From: Pictodentalium vernedei
Lineage: Eukaryota; Mollusca; Scaphopoda; Dentaliida; Dentaliidae
Reading direction: 5' to 3'
DNA: 64,000 nucleotides
Assembly: GCA_031216915.1 (NCBI GenBank)
Contig: CM062297.1
Coordinates: 531,052,971 to 531,116,970, forward strand
Under the pieces are notes generated by a model. That model was given only the letters and a program-made list of their open reading frames with translations, did no database searches and was not told the DNA's origin. Positions 23,089-33,943 of this stretch are shown here, piece by piece. The translations under genes were made by a program, and so were the position numbers. The stretch's first letter is position 1. Every line of letters starts with the position of its first letter.

Positions 23089-23467
23089 ATTTCCTCCAAT
23101 ATGCATTTTGAAATATTTACAGTCACTACACGCAGAACCCTTTTTTTCCTTTTGTCAAAAATGTTTTTTTTACAGTTTTGGTTAAAGTTTGTGGTTAAAA
23201 ATCCAGACAGAAATTATCCCCCCCCCCCCCCCCCCCCCCCCAATTAGGCCATTTTTTTTTCTTTCCTCGACTATGCATTTTGAACTATTTACAGTTTTTT
23301 TTCTCTGCTCAAAATGCATTCTGAAGGATTTAGACTGACCATATGTGAAAAAAAAAAATAGACTCCCCTAATACACCCCCACTCTCCCCCACCCCTCATC
23401 CTCCACCCCACCTCCTCCTCACCCAGGGCCATTCATGCAATATTTTTTCTTTGGTACAAAATGCATT
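23089..23467. repeat. Poly(C)-containing repeat sequence
   Basis: It contains a C-run at 23217-23242 and CCTCC/CCACC-rich DNA near 23365-23425, with copies of the TATGCATTTTGAACTATTTA module. No gene. Confidence 0.5.
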
Positions 23468-24155
23468 TTTAGCCTGACTGTTTATAGTCAGGGCTATAGT
23501 CATGACTTTCGTCCGTCCATCTGTTGGTCCATCCATCTGTCTGTAAACAATTGGTTTCCGACTGATAACTCCAGTTTGGATTATTTGATTCCAACCAAAG
23601 TTGATATGTGTATTTTCCAGCTAGTAATACAGGCCAGGTTTCAATATAGGTTCCACAACTGCCCCCTCCCCACCCCCCACCCCCCCCCCCCCCCCCCCAC
23701 CCCCACACGCACACACACACACACACACACAAATTGTCACTTAGGCAATTATTCCCAAAATGCATTTTGAAGGATTGGGAGTTATTACATGCAAAAAAGA
23801 AAACTGACTCATATAGCCCAACATTGATTTATGTACTGCATCTTTAATCCTTTACCTTACACAAGTTGAAGCCAACAGTACAAATTATTTTTCTGAAACC
23901 TCAGATTTTTTTCATTTTTTATTTACTTCTAACCATGGCTTATTACTCCTTATTGGAACAAACTCATCAAGTTTGTTCCATTAATAGGTCATGAGGTATG
24001 TTTTGAAGTAGAGAAATGAAAAAATAAAATTTCAATAGCAAATTTTGTATATCACGAGTGCAGATATGGCAGATTCGTTAGGTAAACTGTTAACAAAAAG
24101 TGGCTCCGACTATTTTGCGTCTAAGCATTGCAATTCCTGGGACAGTCGGGCTGCA
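23468..24155 (+). mobile_element. Candidate non-autonomous element with nested TTAA MITE
   Basis: It begins AGCCTGACTGTTTATAGTCA (hairpin), then CCGTCCATCTG-rich DNA, and ends near GACAGTCGGGCT (24141-24152), which is complementary to the 5' AGCCTGACTGT. It contains a CCCCCACC/(CA)n low-complexity tract (23665-23735) and a 250-bp MITE (23844-24093). The borders are inferred from these complementary ends. Confidence 0.45.
23844..24093. mobile_element. TTAA-flanked palindromic MITE (diverged copy)
   Basis: TTAATCCTTTACCTTACACA at the left and TTAGGTAAACTGTTAA at the right, 250 bp apart. The central palindrome TTGGAACAAACTCATCAAGT|TTGTTCCA has an overall layout identical to 25390-25640. Confidence 0.65.
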
Positions 24156-25389
24156 TGCGTGACATCACTCCAGTTTCATCTGTGGATGGGAATATTGAAA
24201 TGAGATTTTGTATGTAACTTCCTAATGAGAACTTATAGATCAGACATCAATTCTGTTGTACTCATACCTTTATTACATAGTTATTGACCTTGAACTTAGA
24301 AATTTGACAGTAATAGCAGACTTTCCACACTTTTCTTCACTTATTTTAGCGATACATGAAAAATTTTTGGTATGTACCTTCCCTGTGGTAAATTTGCTGC
24401 TTTTACTCCGTTTTTCACACAGTTACTGCCCTTAAACTCAGAAATTTGATTGTTATAACAGGTTTTCCTTACTTTTTTTCATGAAATAATGTTTAAAATG
24501 CAGCTTCCTGATGGGTGTACCTCCTCATCAAGTTTTAATTTCATTCTGATTCTTTCGTTTATCGAAGAGTGATTGCCCTGAAACTTGGCAATTTCAGACA
24601 TTAGCTGCAGTTGTAGCTCCACATCCATCAAACAGACTGCTGTTGTTCCACATTTGACTGAAAAACAAGACTGTTCATTATAAATATCTTTTTGGACCCT
24701 GGACCCCAAAACAGCTATTTGGTACATCATTTCACTGACCTCTCAAAATAGGTGGTCTCTCAAGGAAGGTTTTACTGTACTGTTTTCTGTTCGAATTGCA
24801 AACCATTTCAAATGCTGGGTCCACAGTGATGGCTCCCATCACTTTGCATCTAGTTTTCTTTGAATCAGTGCTAAAAATGTTGCTCAATCGAAACTTGATT
24901 TGACCAAATGTTTTATGACAGTACCATAAAGAATGAAGACTCACCACAGCTGTAGTATTATGATTGTCCCTCATAGTTCCAGTAATTGTGTTAATATCTT
25001 GATGGTTTGAAGCTGAATTCAATACTTATTGATTGGAATATTTATAACTGGAGCCCAAAAGATTATCTGTATATCTCTGTGAACATCTCATCACATCAAT
25101 GGTAGTCTGTGTGCATACTCCACGAAAAGTTGGTGAACAAGCAACCCTTAAATCCTTGCATGCTGCTTTCAGATATTTCTGCCCAGGTCAGGATTTCTCT
25201 TGTCACTGAAATAAGTAGAATTTGGCACATTTAATCCAATTTTGTCCCTGTAAATTAAATGGATTTTTCACCTATGATTTCTTAAGTAAAATTTATACAA
25301 ATTGTTTATCAAATCTAGTCATGGCTGCTTCACAGCAGCCATGATTAGATATGATGAAAAATATTTTGAAAATACTCAGCGGTTGGTAG
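24156..25389. other. Non-coding, unassigned
   Basis: AT-rich. 24156-24480 repeats phrases seen at 17590-17700 (TTATTACAGAGTTATTGCCC; GAAATTTGACAGT). A small palindrome CATGGCTGCTTCACAGCAGCCATG lies near 25320. No exon of the cytidylyltransferase gene or other gene was found. Confidence 0.45.
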
Positions 25390-25640
25390 TTAACCCTTTA
25401 CCTAACATGAAAAGCAGACGACACTTGCAAAAAAAATTCTTGAATAACTAATTTTTTTCATTTTTTGTCTCAAAAACATAGGTTATGACCCCTCGTTGGA
25501 ACGAGCTCAACGAGCTCGTTCCAACGAGGGGTCATAACCTATGTTTTTGAGACAAAAAATGAAAATATTTTGAAAATTAATTGGCGATTTTTGAGAATAG
25601 CACTGGCCGGTTTTGGCCGTTACGTTGGGTAAAGGGTTAA
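25390..25640. mobile_element. TTAA-flanked palindromic MITE, near-perfect hairpin
   Basis: It starts TTAACCCTTTACCTAACATG and ends GTTGGGTAAAGGGTTAA, giving terminal inverted repeats inside a TTAA duplication as in piggyBac-type elements. The centre is a perfect 54-bp inverted repeat (25455-25508 and 25512-25565) with a 3-base loop. It is non-coding and lies 239 bp upstream of a coding exon. Confidence 0.8.
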
Positions 25641-25879
25641 GAGCATCAAAATCCTTACAGAATTAAGCTGGTGGCTTGAGGTGACATATGAAATGTAAAC
25701 AGATAACCAGAGGTCAGGGTTCAAGTTTTATGTGAGAATACAACTGTATAAACTTGGGGCTACTTCCAGAATATTATTGAATGATCAGGCTTTTACTGTT
25801 GTTAAAGTGTGAGTGTAATGGTCAGAAATTGGGCAAGATCATGTGATAAAATTGTTTATGAAATTTTTTTAAATTTCAG

Positions 25880-26014
25880 ATCAAACTACCCTTGAAAACA
25901 GTTCATATGTACCCATTCACATTACATTCCATTTCCATGTCTATTTTTGCATCTGTTATTGGACCCTTTGGTGGATTCTTTGCAAGTGGATTCAAAAGAG
26001 CGTTCAAAATTAAG
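25880..26014 (+). CDS. CDS: Phosphatidate cytidylyltransferase, third-last coding exon
   Basis: This exon encodes 45 residues from a membrane-associated CTP:phosphatidate cytidylyltransferase, which makes CDP-diacylglycerol from phosphatidic acid and CTP in the ER for phosphatidylinositol and cardiolipin synthesis. The exon is bounded by a polypyrimidine tract with AG (25878-25879) and a GT donor at 26015, and it ends in phase 0. The translation contains MYPFTLHS, then [19 protein letters not shown], the strongly conserved hydrophobic and basic block just before the family signature. The signature continues without a gap into the exon at 33944. Splice phases and residue order match an animal CDS1/CDS2-type protein. 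Invertebrates usually have one such gene, so CDS1 versus CDS2 is not assigned. Upstream exons were not found in 1-25879. Confidence 0.93.
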
Positions 26015-26419
26015 GTAGGTTAAACATTAAAATTTAGTTTTTTTTTATTTTTCATGTAGTTTTAACAATTAAACCAAAACAGCTATTTCCTAAATAAATG
26101 AAGAATTTAAATTTTTACCATCAACTCATGGCCTAGGGCCATTTATAAACTTAATATCCAGTGAGAGGTCATATGATATGGTTCAGGAGAAGAAAAAAAA
26201 TTGAATGGCCTTTTTTTGTGAGTAGCTGAGCAGTTTGTTGGATAAAGAGTTCAAGATATCATTCAGATTGTTTGGTTTAGATCCAATACAGGGTTTCCAG
26301 GGCTTCATGAATTCCTTGAAAGTTCTGAAATTTATAAATTCTTTGCTAAGGACCTGGAATGTCTTTCAAATATTGCAACCTTCCTCGAAAACCCTTGTTA
26401 AATGAAATGCAGCAATCCT

Positions 26420-26760
26420 ACGTAATTGGATATCTCCTAATTGAATATAACTTCAAAACACAAAATCATTTACCATACCTTCAGTACAAATTTGACCTGT
26501 TAATAGGTTATAACTCCTGTTAATTGAATAAATCTTTTGATATGTCGAGAAATTACCCTGACAGTCATCAAATTCCCCTTGTTTATAGACCTATTTGGCC
26601 TCAGTATATCCAATACAGACATCTAATCTATTACATCTTGTTTGACAGAGCTACATGCTCTGTCAAACAGGATATAATAACATGTCATGTTATCTATAGA
26701 ATACAGCAAACTGTCCCTGTTAATTGAATACTCCTGTTAATTGAATCATTTTCACTGGAA
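26420..26760. repeat. AT-rich repeat with internal hairpin
   Basis: CTTGTTTGACAGAGC and GCTCTGTCAAACAGG (about 26638-26672) form a hairpin. Around it AATTGAATA and CCTGTTAATTGAATA phrases repeat on both sides (26440-26530 and 26708-26750). This is probably a foldback MITE with unclear borders. Confidence 0.45.
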
Positions 26761-27320
26761 AATTGTCTATTCAAATAACAGAGAATTCCACTGTATCAGA
26801 TAGTCAGAGGAGATTATTATTGATGTTTTGGAACTTCTTTGCCCCATAGAATGTCTGTCTGATAGAAGGAGAATCATGGAGTAAACTGCAGATATTTTTG
26901 TGATATGACATTAAAATAGGAAATGCTGAGTGCAAATTCTCTTAGCTTACAACTCTTGGAGGGCATCTCCCTTGTTTCTTACACATCTCTCCCAATTATG
27001 TACTGTTGTTGGCTTTGAACTCAGTGAGAAGGCCTACTTAGAAACATCTCTTATACTTATTAAGAACTTGTTTAAAGAGGGCTTTTTGAACAAGTAAGAA
27101 GGGTGCAAAAGCACCAAAATAAGATAAAAAATGGTTCGAGCTTGCTCGACACTCACCCATTAAGCAATCTTATGAGCTGTAGAATCATGTTTGTTGTAAG
27201 AAGTTTCTGGGGCAATATTAATCGTCATTGCAAGGTGCTTCTGGGTCTCCATTGGAGACATTTGACTAGAGTGAACCAAGCTTCAAACACAATTCTTGAG
27301 TTTGTTTTTTGGCACCAAAG

Positions 27321-27575
27321 AAATGCCACTTTACCCACTGTGAACCACATTTGCTAAAAATAGAAAAAAAGTTGTTTTTATCTCTATGACCAGCTCAGCA
27401 GGTATGATTGTAATATGATTTGAATCATCCTTTGGATTGAGACAAAACAAATGCCACTTTACCCACTGTGAACCACATTTGCTAAAAATAGAAAAAAGTG
27501 TTTTTTTCTCTATGAACAGCTCAGCAGGTATGATTGTAATATGATTTGAATCATCCTTCGGATTGAGACAAAACA
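27321..27575 (+). repeat. 128-bp tandem duplication
   Basis: AAATGCCACTTTACCCACTG ... GATTGAGACAAAACA occurs twice head to tail (27321-27448, 27449-27575). The copies differ at only a few positions, so the duplication is recent. It is intronic. Confidence 0.85.
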
Positions 27576-27898
27576 AAATATGGGTTGGTTGCCTGCACCT
27601 TTGATAACATGGATGCACAAGATCCATGCTCAATATACATTTTGTGACTTCATTAATATATGGGTGCACAATCTTCACATTCTTGATAAATGTGTTTCCT
27701 GTGACTTAATTGACTTGTATTGTTTTATTTACTAACAAAGGTTTTGCCCCATTTGATAAGTTAGCTAAAGGTATTTTGAGTCTATAAAAACAAGCAAGAA
27801 GAAGTGAGTGTATGTTGGTGGTATCAGACCATTTCACAAAGTGGACTCAAAAGTATGTTCTCTTAAAAGATTTGAGCTTCTAGAGTTGATTACAACAT

Positions 27899-28103
27899 AT
27901 TTTTTATACTAATAACCAATGTCCCAGACTTAGCTGGTGCAAACTTGATATTATCAAGGGCCAAACACAAATTTTGAACCCCCTAATCCCCAAAATTTGC
28001 ATACAATACCGAAAATTAAAAGTCCTATGTGGCCCTCCATACTTTTACCAACTGCGCATGCGCAGCAGTCAGGAAGAGACCGGAATTGGCACCAACATCA
28101 TTC
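27899..28103 (+). repeat. Left inverted terminal repeat of DIRS copy E
   Basis: AACCAATGTCCCAGACTTAG ... AGGGCCAAACACAAATTTTG ... TGCGCATGCGCAG ... CACCAACATCATTCTTTG. It is the reverse complement of 32200-32428. Confidence 0.82.
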
Positions 28104-28644
28104 TTTGTTTGGCCCTGAAGTCAGTAACAATGATCTGACATCTGTGCTTTAAAATCTCCTTTTTTGAGGATGCCAGACACAAATCAATGCAAGAATTGGT
28201 GGATCCAGGGCTGTAAATGGATGATGGAAGTGAACAACGGTGGTTTCAATCGTTCAGGGCTGTAACTTTATAATAATAAAAAAATTATTTCAATGTTTCC
28301 CATTTTCGGGACATACGCCTGACGTCATCATTCTTGCTAATGATTAATCCACTGTTTGTTAAGTGTTCCTTCCCTATCCTTCCATGAACCCTGCCTGTTA
28401 AACTCCTAAGCTTTTTGGCTATTTTTTATTGAATTTTTTTATTAAATTTCTTGGGAGTTTAACTTGTATTACAGAATATTTATTCTGTTTATCCCCATGG
28501 TTACGTCCTCACCCTAGGGGTGTTAGGTCATTTTAGTCTTGCATCTTCTATCCGATGTATCGTTTTTTCTTCGTATGAAGATCTAGCTTTGCATCTGGTA
28601 GCATTTAAATCGGTTACTGACTTTGGGTGAAGTCTGTGTCTCAA

Positions 28645-29440
28645 CAACACACTTCAGCAGACCGGGGTAAGCGAGGCCGTTCTACATCAAAATCAACTAA
28701 AGGGAACTCCTCACAAGGGTACAAGAAACCCTCTTATACTTACTCCGGAGGTCGTCAGTATAGCGACTCGGGGAAAGGGGCACAGGTCTGATCCAGACTA
28801 TAGGTCAGATGCCCCTAATCCGACGGGATGAGGTTCTTCACGGGGAGGACGTAGTTTCTCCTCCTGTAAGCCTCGTAAGTTGTACAGGTGATGGACAGAA
28901 CCTCTATTGCTTGCCAGTTGGCGGAAGGTTATCAAACTTTGCGAGAAACTGGATAGAAGTCACGGAAGATCAGTGGGTGAGAAGTGTAGTATCGGAAGGC
29001 CTACGGCTATCATTCTGAGCAAAAACCCCCACTTACAAGATGTCTGCATTGGACAAATCTTCTGGCGGATCCTTTCAAAAGAGAGTCTCTCCTAGTGGAG
29101 GTACAGGCTCTCTTATTAAAGGAAGCAATAGAGACCGTCAAGAAAAAGACTTCTGTTGCTTTCCACTTAGCCAAGGGTATCAACCTCGCAAAAAGTGGAT
29201 GAAAATTACGGAAGATCAGTGGATGAGAATGTAGTCTCTGCAGGTCTGTGGCTATCAGTCTGAGCAAACCACCACTTACAAAAAGTACATGTTGGACTAT
29301 TCTTCTGGCGAATTCTTCCAAGAGAGTCTCTCCTTGCGGAGGTACAGGCTCTCCTATTGAAGAAAAGCAATAGAGGTCATCGAAATAGTCTCATGGTTTT
29401 TTCAAGTCACCTTTTTCTCGTCCCGAAGCCAGACGGATAG
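28645..29440 (+). pseudogene. Gag end / RT start fragment of DIRS copy E with internal duplication
   Basis: CTTCAGCAGACCGGGGTAAG at 28652 matches copy D 11229. The stretch up to the AGCCAGACGGA box (about 29440) corresponds to the region before the RT fingers. It includes a frame at 28809-29018 with WIEVTEDQWVRSVVSEGLRL. A segment is present twice: 28905-29130 and about 29160-29370 both have ACGGAAGATCAGTGG and GAGAGTCTCTCCT. Frameshifts and stops abound. Confidence 0.75.
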
Positions 29441-29441
29441 T

Positions 29442-31560
29442 GCATAGATAGGCTGAGACAGCTGTCTTGTTTGGAATAGAGCTGTTAGAAGGAATAAGTA
29501 TGTCTTTTCCCTCTCGGTGTTGTATTCCTTGGCATCAAGACATTTAATGCCATTGTGGATGCCATAGTAGCCTTATGTACTGTTACAGCGGTCTTTTCTT
29601 ATAAATAGCGGCTAGTGTTGTAAGTCTCCATTTAGTGAGCTTTCAAAGGCCGCAAGTGACACAGATATGTCTTCACAAAGACAAAGACTCATAACTGCGT
29701 AGCTACCTTGAGATTACTGTCTATTTGGGAATTACGGCTGTTAGAATAGCGGTTCATCATTCCCTACCTTGCGCGACGATGGTTGTAAGTCTCCGTTTAG
29801 TGAGCTTTCAATGTTGCTAGTTACACCGAGATATCTGTCTTCACTGAGAGGAAGACTTCTAAGCTACATTAGCTAGGCTCTGACCACTGTCTTTTGGGAA
29901 TAAAACCGATAAAGGTAGAGTGCCTTTCGGTTTGTTTTCCTAGGTGTCATAGACTTGAATCTTATTGTTTACACCATAGTAGCCTAGCTAGAATCATGAG
30001 CAATGTTTTTTCAGTAATTATGCAGTGACATAACTGAATTTATTATCTCTTGGGACTACCTGTCTCTTTGGGAATTTAGAGCTGTTAAAATAGCGGCTCT
30101 TCATCCCCTACCTTGTGCAACGATAGTTGTAAGTCTCTGTTCAGTGAGCCTTCAAGGTCGCAACATACACCGATATATCTGTCTTCACAGAGATGAAGAC
30201 TTATAAGCTATGGCGAGTGTTGTAAGTTTCCTTAGTGAGCTTCTAAGGCCTCAGTTATCAGCCTTTTTATTGTCTTCACATGTAGGAAGACCTTTAGCTG
30301 CTTCTGCCAGGCTGAGTTCACTGTCCTATCGGACATGATACCGTATGTTAGAGGAGGTTATTCTCTTCCTACCGGTATGGTTTGGTGTTAACTATATGAG
30401 GCGATAAGCTCTATTGATGACGCCATATTTACTTAGTGTGATTAATGAGTGTTTCTTCAAACGCCTATACTTAACTCCTTCTCAAGAACATATTTCCTGA
30501 TATCAGACCGAACGTAAGGAGTTCATCTAGATTTTTATGATCGCGTGTCAAAACATTGTTTTTGTCTCCCTTTTCATTTCTATCCAATCTATTACTGTGG
30601 ATTATACTTTCACCTTAGAGACTGGGTATTATGTCAATATGGTGTATTATTGATCATCACGTCGCTCTCCGTCCTTAGTGGCATTATGGAAATGGTCAGA
30701 CGAGAGGGAGCCCTGCGGTTCCTATACTATTTGATAACTAACACGAGCGATTCAAGTAATTGTGGGTGAGGAGGGTTTGATAGGAATTATTTGTCGAACC
30801 CCCGCCAATGTGTTAAGAGGCGATTACAGGGCAGGACGTAGTTTTCTTGCCGTAAGCCTCGTATGCATTCAAGTATATGCATGCCTTTCATGGCTCCTTG
30901 ATTGGCGGCTGGGTCATGTTCTAACGGCGACCTAAGGGCACATCCACTATTCAGTTGGTTTGTTTCCTGTGTTTGTTCGTTTATAAGTCATATACGAGCA
31001 TATGATTCCTTTCAGTTCCTGGTTACATTTGTATCACTCAGTCATACCGTGGATACAGGCTGTATTCAGATGAGTACATGCGAGATTTCATCTTTCTCCA
31101 AACAGACATTGGTTGTTACAGACCTAGGAAACAATAATTTATTTAGGGGACGGTCTGTGTCGAGTCTGTTAATCATAGCTCGTTCCATGTTCTGTATCCA
31201 GGTTTCTACAAGATACGGTACACATTCTCGTATATTCGCACGGTTCAGTTGGAGTTTAATTATTGGAATTAATTGTACACCTGAATGGGGTTGGTTGCCT
31301 TAGAAGCGGGTTTACTCTTCAGATTCTTTCCAGTGGGATTCAGTTGGACAAGTGTATGGTTGTACATGTTATATCACCAGTTTTCTACCTATCTACGTAT
31401 TCCGACTCTGGTATATGTTAGAAGCGTGCGCTGTTAATTACCGGGATCGCCGTGATAGCCTTAGCTTCTGAAGTGGTGTTAAGCACCAATAATTAATAAT
31501 AATTAATAACAGGGTGCCTGTTGGGTGAATATATATTGATTATTTGGTACCACTTTTCAT
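29442..31560 (+). repeat. Non-DIRS cargo of copy E: degenerate higher-order repeats and unknown sequence
   Basis: 29442-30440 is built from diverged repeats. TTGTAAGTCTCC(A/G)TTTAGTGAGC recurs near 29609, 29784, 30126 and 30211. TCTGTCTTCAC.GAGA.GAAGACT follows most copies. AGCTGTTA(G/A)AATAGCGG(T/C)TC blocks lie near 29728 and 30080. 30440-31560 shows no repeat and no convincing gene; the longest frame there (30902-31303, 133 codons) has no recognisable domain and is probably chance. Confidence 0.6.
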
Positions 31561-31580
31561 TGATTCCAGAGCACTTCCCT

Positions 31581-31628
31581 CTTTGTTTTGAAGAATATTC
31601 CTTCAAAAAAAAAAGTGGGAGGGGGGGG
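31581..31628 (+). promoter_or_regulatory. Hairpin plus G-rich tract (copy E)
   Basis: TTTGAAG (31587-31593) pairs with CTTCAAA (31601-31607), followed by an A-run and GTGGGAGGGGGGGG. It has the same position and layout as in copies A-D but a different stem sequence. Confidence 0.5.
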
Positions 31629-32042
31629 AATTTTTCTTCATCTCTTCCAGCTTGATAAGTGTGTAACTATGAGTGAAGCTGTTTTGTCTGTAGATTATTA
31701 CTCATCCTAGATACAGCTTTTTTATTATTTATATATGACGTGTGTTTGTGGGGGTTAGTCTCTCACTCTCGAATACGCCATCCTAATTTAAGGGGCTTAG
31801 TCTGGACTAGCCTTAAAATTGGGGGCTCATTACACCCATTTAGCATAAGCATTCATGCGAAGATTATGGATTTACTTGGATATGGCTCCTTATTTATGAT
31901 ATGTCTTCTCTATTATTGTATAGAGAGACATACATGTAATTCCTTTAAAATTTAATCTCCTTTCACCTTGGAATGCAGGCTTAGGAGCAAAATTTGGTCT
32001 GCTAATTCTTAAGTCCTAGGCCCTCCACCTTTTTACGATTCA

Positions 32043-32130
32043 GCTAAGTCTGGGCCATTGGTTAGTAGTATAAAAATATGATAAATTTAAAGTAATTTGT
32101 ATATTTTTCATACTTACCAATGGCCCAGAC
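32043..32130 (+). repeat. Internal complementary region of DIRS copy E
   Basis: GCTAAGTCTGGGCCATTGGT then TAGTAGTATAAAAATATG (complement of the left end) is joined to ATAAATTTAAAGTAATTTG (complement of the right end). Confidence 0.85.
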
Positions 32131-32199
32131 AGGAATGGTCCTCCCATGAGTGGGCACTCATACCTCCCCGCTGAGTTATTATTTAGTACGCTCATCTAC

Positions 32200-32428
32200 A
32201 AAGAATGATGTTGGCGTCAATTCCGGTCTCTTCCTGACTGATGCGCATACGCAGATGGTAAAAGTATGGAGAGCCAGATAGAACTTTTAATTTACGGTAT
32301 TGTATGCAAATTTTGGGGATTGGGGGGTTCAGAATTTTGTTTGGCCCTTGATAATATCGAGTTTGCACCAGCTAAGTCTGGGCCATTGGTAAGTATAAAA
32401 AATATACAAATTACTTTAAATTTATCAT
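32200..32428 (+). repeat. Right inverted terminal repeat of DIRS copy E
   Basis: AAGAATGATGTTGGCGTCAA ... TTTGGCCCTTGATAATATCG ... GCCATTGGTAAGTATAAAAA ... TTTATCAT. It mirrors 27899-28103. Confidence 0.82.
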
Positions 32429-32630
32429 TTTAATAGAAACCCTATTACTGGTCATATTTCCAATAAGTTTTTTTCTGCGATGAGGGTTGTGCTTGTTCAT
32501 AAAAAAGTTGTTGAGAGAATATTTTTATATTGTTGGATGAGGATAAAACTTGAACTATTCCAAAACATCCTCAATAAGATGGTCAATGAGAATGGTTTGG
32601 TAGAACACTACTTGGTACATTCATCACTCT

Positions 32631-32877
32631 AAAGTAAATAAGATTCTGAATTCCTTTTGGCCTTTAGATTTAGTGTTAATAAATCAACTACGTTTTCGTG
32701 CCTTTAATTTACGTTAGGTAGGTAATTACAGCTTATTAGTATAAAAATATGATAAATTTAAAGTAATTTGTATAAAGTAAATAAGATTCTGAATTCCTTT
32801 TGGCCTTTAGATTTAGTGTTAATAAATCAACTGGGTTTTCGTGCCTTTAATTTACGTTTGGTAGGTGATTACAGCTT
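32631..32877 (+). repeat. Solo DIRS circle junction between 104-bp direct repeats
   Basis: 32631-32734 and 32774-32877 are direct repeats of 104 bp differing at about four positions (AAAGTAAATAAGATTCTGAA ... GATTACAGCTT). Between them, 32735-32773 (39 bp) contains AGTATAAAAATATGATAAAT then TTAAAGTAATTTGTAT. Those 36 bases are identical to the junction core of copy E's internal complementary region (32068-32103). No other DIRS sequence is present at this spot. Confidence 0.8.
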
Positions 32878-33943
32878 TCAGTGCCTTTGAAAATATTTAT
32901 TTAAGGTTATTAAAAAAAATTCTTATTTCTCAGGCATCTCCCTTGTGATAGGAAATCTGCCTCATCACCTTTTTTTCACCTGGAAATCTCTTTGACACTG
33001 TTTTGTACTTGTAGTAGGACAAATATTTAACCAAGTATACCTTGTTTGGCAGAGCTCTTGTCAAAAAAGATATAGTTGGTTAAATTTTCAATTACATTAT
33101 GGGAAACTTTCACTACTGAAAACATTGGTTTGCCACATAATAGAGTTAGTAGATAAATTTCTGATGCCAACCATTTTCAGAACTGTTTTGTGAATAAACA
33201 AAAAAAAAATGCACAAATTGCCTGAGAAACAAGAAATCTTTTTTATAGGCCTAATGGGAATATTCAATTGAGAGGAGGTTGAACATTTATCTGTATTCTA
33301 ATGACAAACTGAACACTTATTCTGCTTTATATCTTTTGAAATCCAGGTATTCATCATTCAAAGAATTTGTTTTATTTATTTTAATTTTATTTTTTGACAG
33401 TGGCTTGTATCTGATTTAGTACTTATGAAAGGATAATTTTAGATCATGTTAATGTTAAGTGTGACTGATTCACAGTTATTTGGTTAGTATAAATGAAGTT
33501 TTGGAATGTCAGTTAAGAAAGGTTTGAATGTGTCAGTTATAAATGAATAGTAGAACTGTTATAGTTAACCCTTTAGCGAGGGGTTAATTTTTATGATAAT
33601 TACTACTTTGTATACATGTGCACATCTGCAGATGTCTGTGTTTCTACATCATCTTTGGCTTCCTGTTCAGGCATCCAACAATGATGTAAAAACATTTCCA
33701 AGATAATGCAGTCTACCAGTTGAATTTTCATGGAAGAACCCCCTGTGGGGCAGTGTTTTCAAAGCAGTTTAAAAATAACAGTTTGTGACTGTATGGGCAC
33801 CTTGGAGTTGAAATAAAGTTTCATTGTTATTCAACGTTATAGTTGTTACAATTGAAAATAGCCAAGCTTTTTGTAAGTAAATGAGATGACAGAAGCATCT
33901 TCTATTATACAGCCACAAAAACTCAATTTTCTTTTTGTTATAG
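32878..33943. other. Intron sequence, unassigned
   Basis: AT-rich intron. TTAACCCTTTAGCGAGGGGTTAA (about 33566-33588) looks like two piggyBac-type MITE ends brought together. Otherwise nothing is recognised up to the exon at 33944. Confidence 0.5.

Larger units (their letters stand above)
27899..32428 (+). mobile_element. DIRS copy E, non-autonomous, with unrelated internal sequence
   Basis: The left inverted terminal repeat begins at 27899 (ATTTTTTATACTAATAACCA) and the right one ends TTTATCAT at 32428, so both termini are intact. The leader (28310-28630) matches copy D. Then the sequence jumps to the gag/RT junction (28645-29440, equivalent to copy D 11220-11720), so almost all of gag is deleted. 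From 29442 to about 31560 nothing matches the other DIRS copies. The 3' hairpin/G-tract, 3' UTR, internal complementary region and right repeat follow. It cannot encode any enzyme but has every terminal feature needed for mobilisation by a related element. Confidence 0.85.
26015..33943 (+). other. Intron of the phosphatidate cytidylyltransferase gene (7.9 kb)
   Basis: The GT/AG-bounded intron lies between the third-last and penultimate exons. It holds an AT-rich palindromic repeat near 26420-26760, a 128-bp tandem duplication (27321-27575), DIRS copy E (27899-32428), a solo DIRS junction in duplicated sequence (32631-32877), and a 23-bp inverted TTAACCC remnant at 33566. The rest (26015-26420, 26760-27320, 27576-27898, 32878-33943) shows nothing recognisable. 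Without copy E the intron would be about 3.4 kb. Confidence 0.9.

Noticed and set aside
23469-23770. Open frames on both strands with long Pro/His or Gly/Val-Cys runs
   Set aside because: They come from poly(C) and (CA)n low-complexity DNA.
1-25879. Search for upstream exons of the cytidylyltransferase gene
   Set aside because: No segment with the expected upstream membrane-protein words and splice sites was found. Short exons could still be missed by eye.
30902-31303. 133-codon open frame in the cargo of DIRS copy E
   Set aside because: No domain, no similarity I recognise, and Ser/Cys-rich composition typical of translated repeats. It starts without context and lies in decayed sequence.
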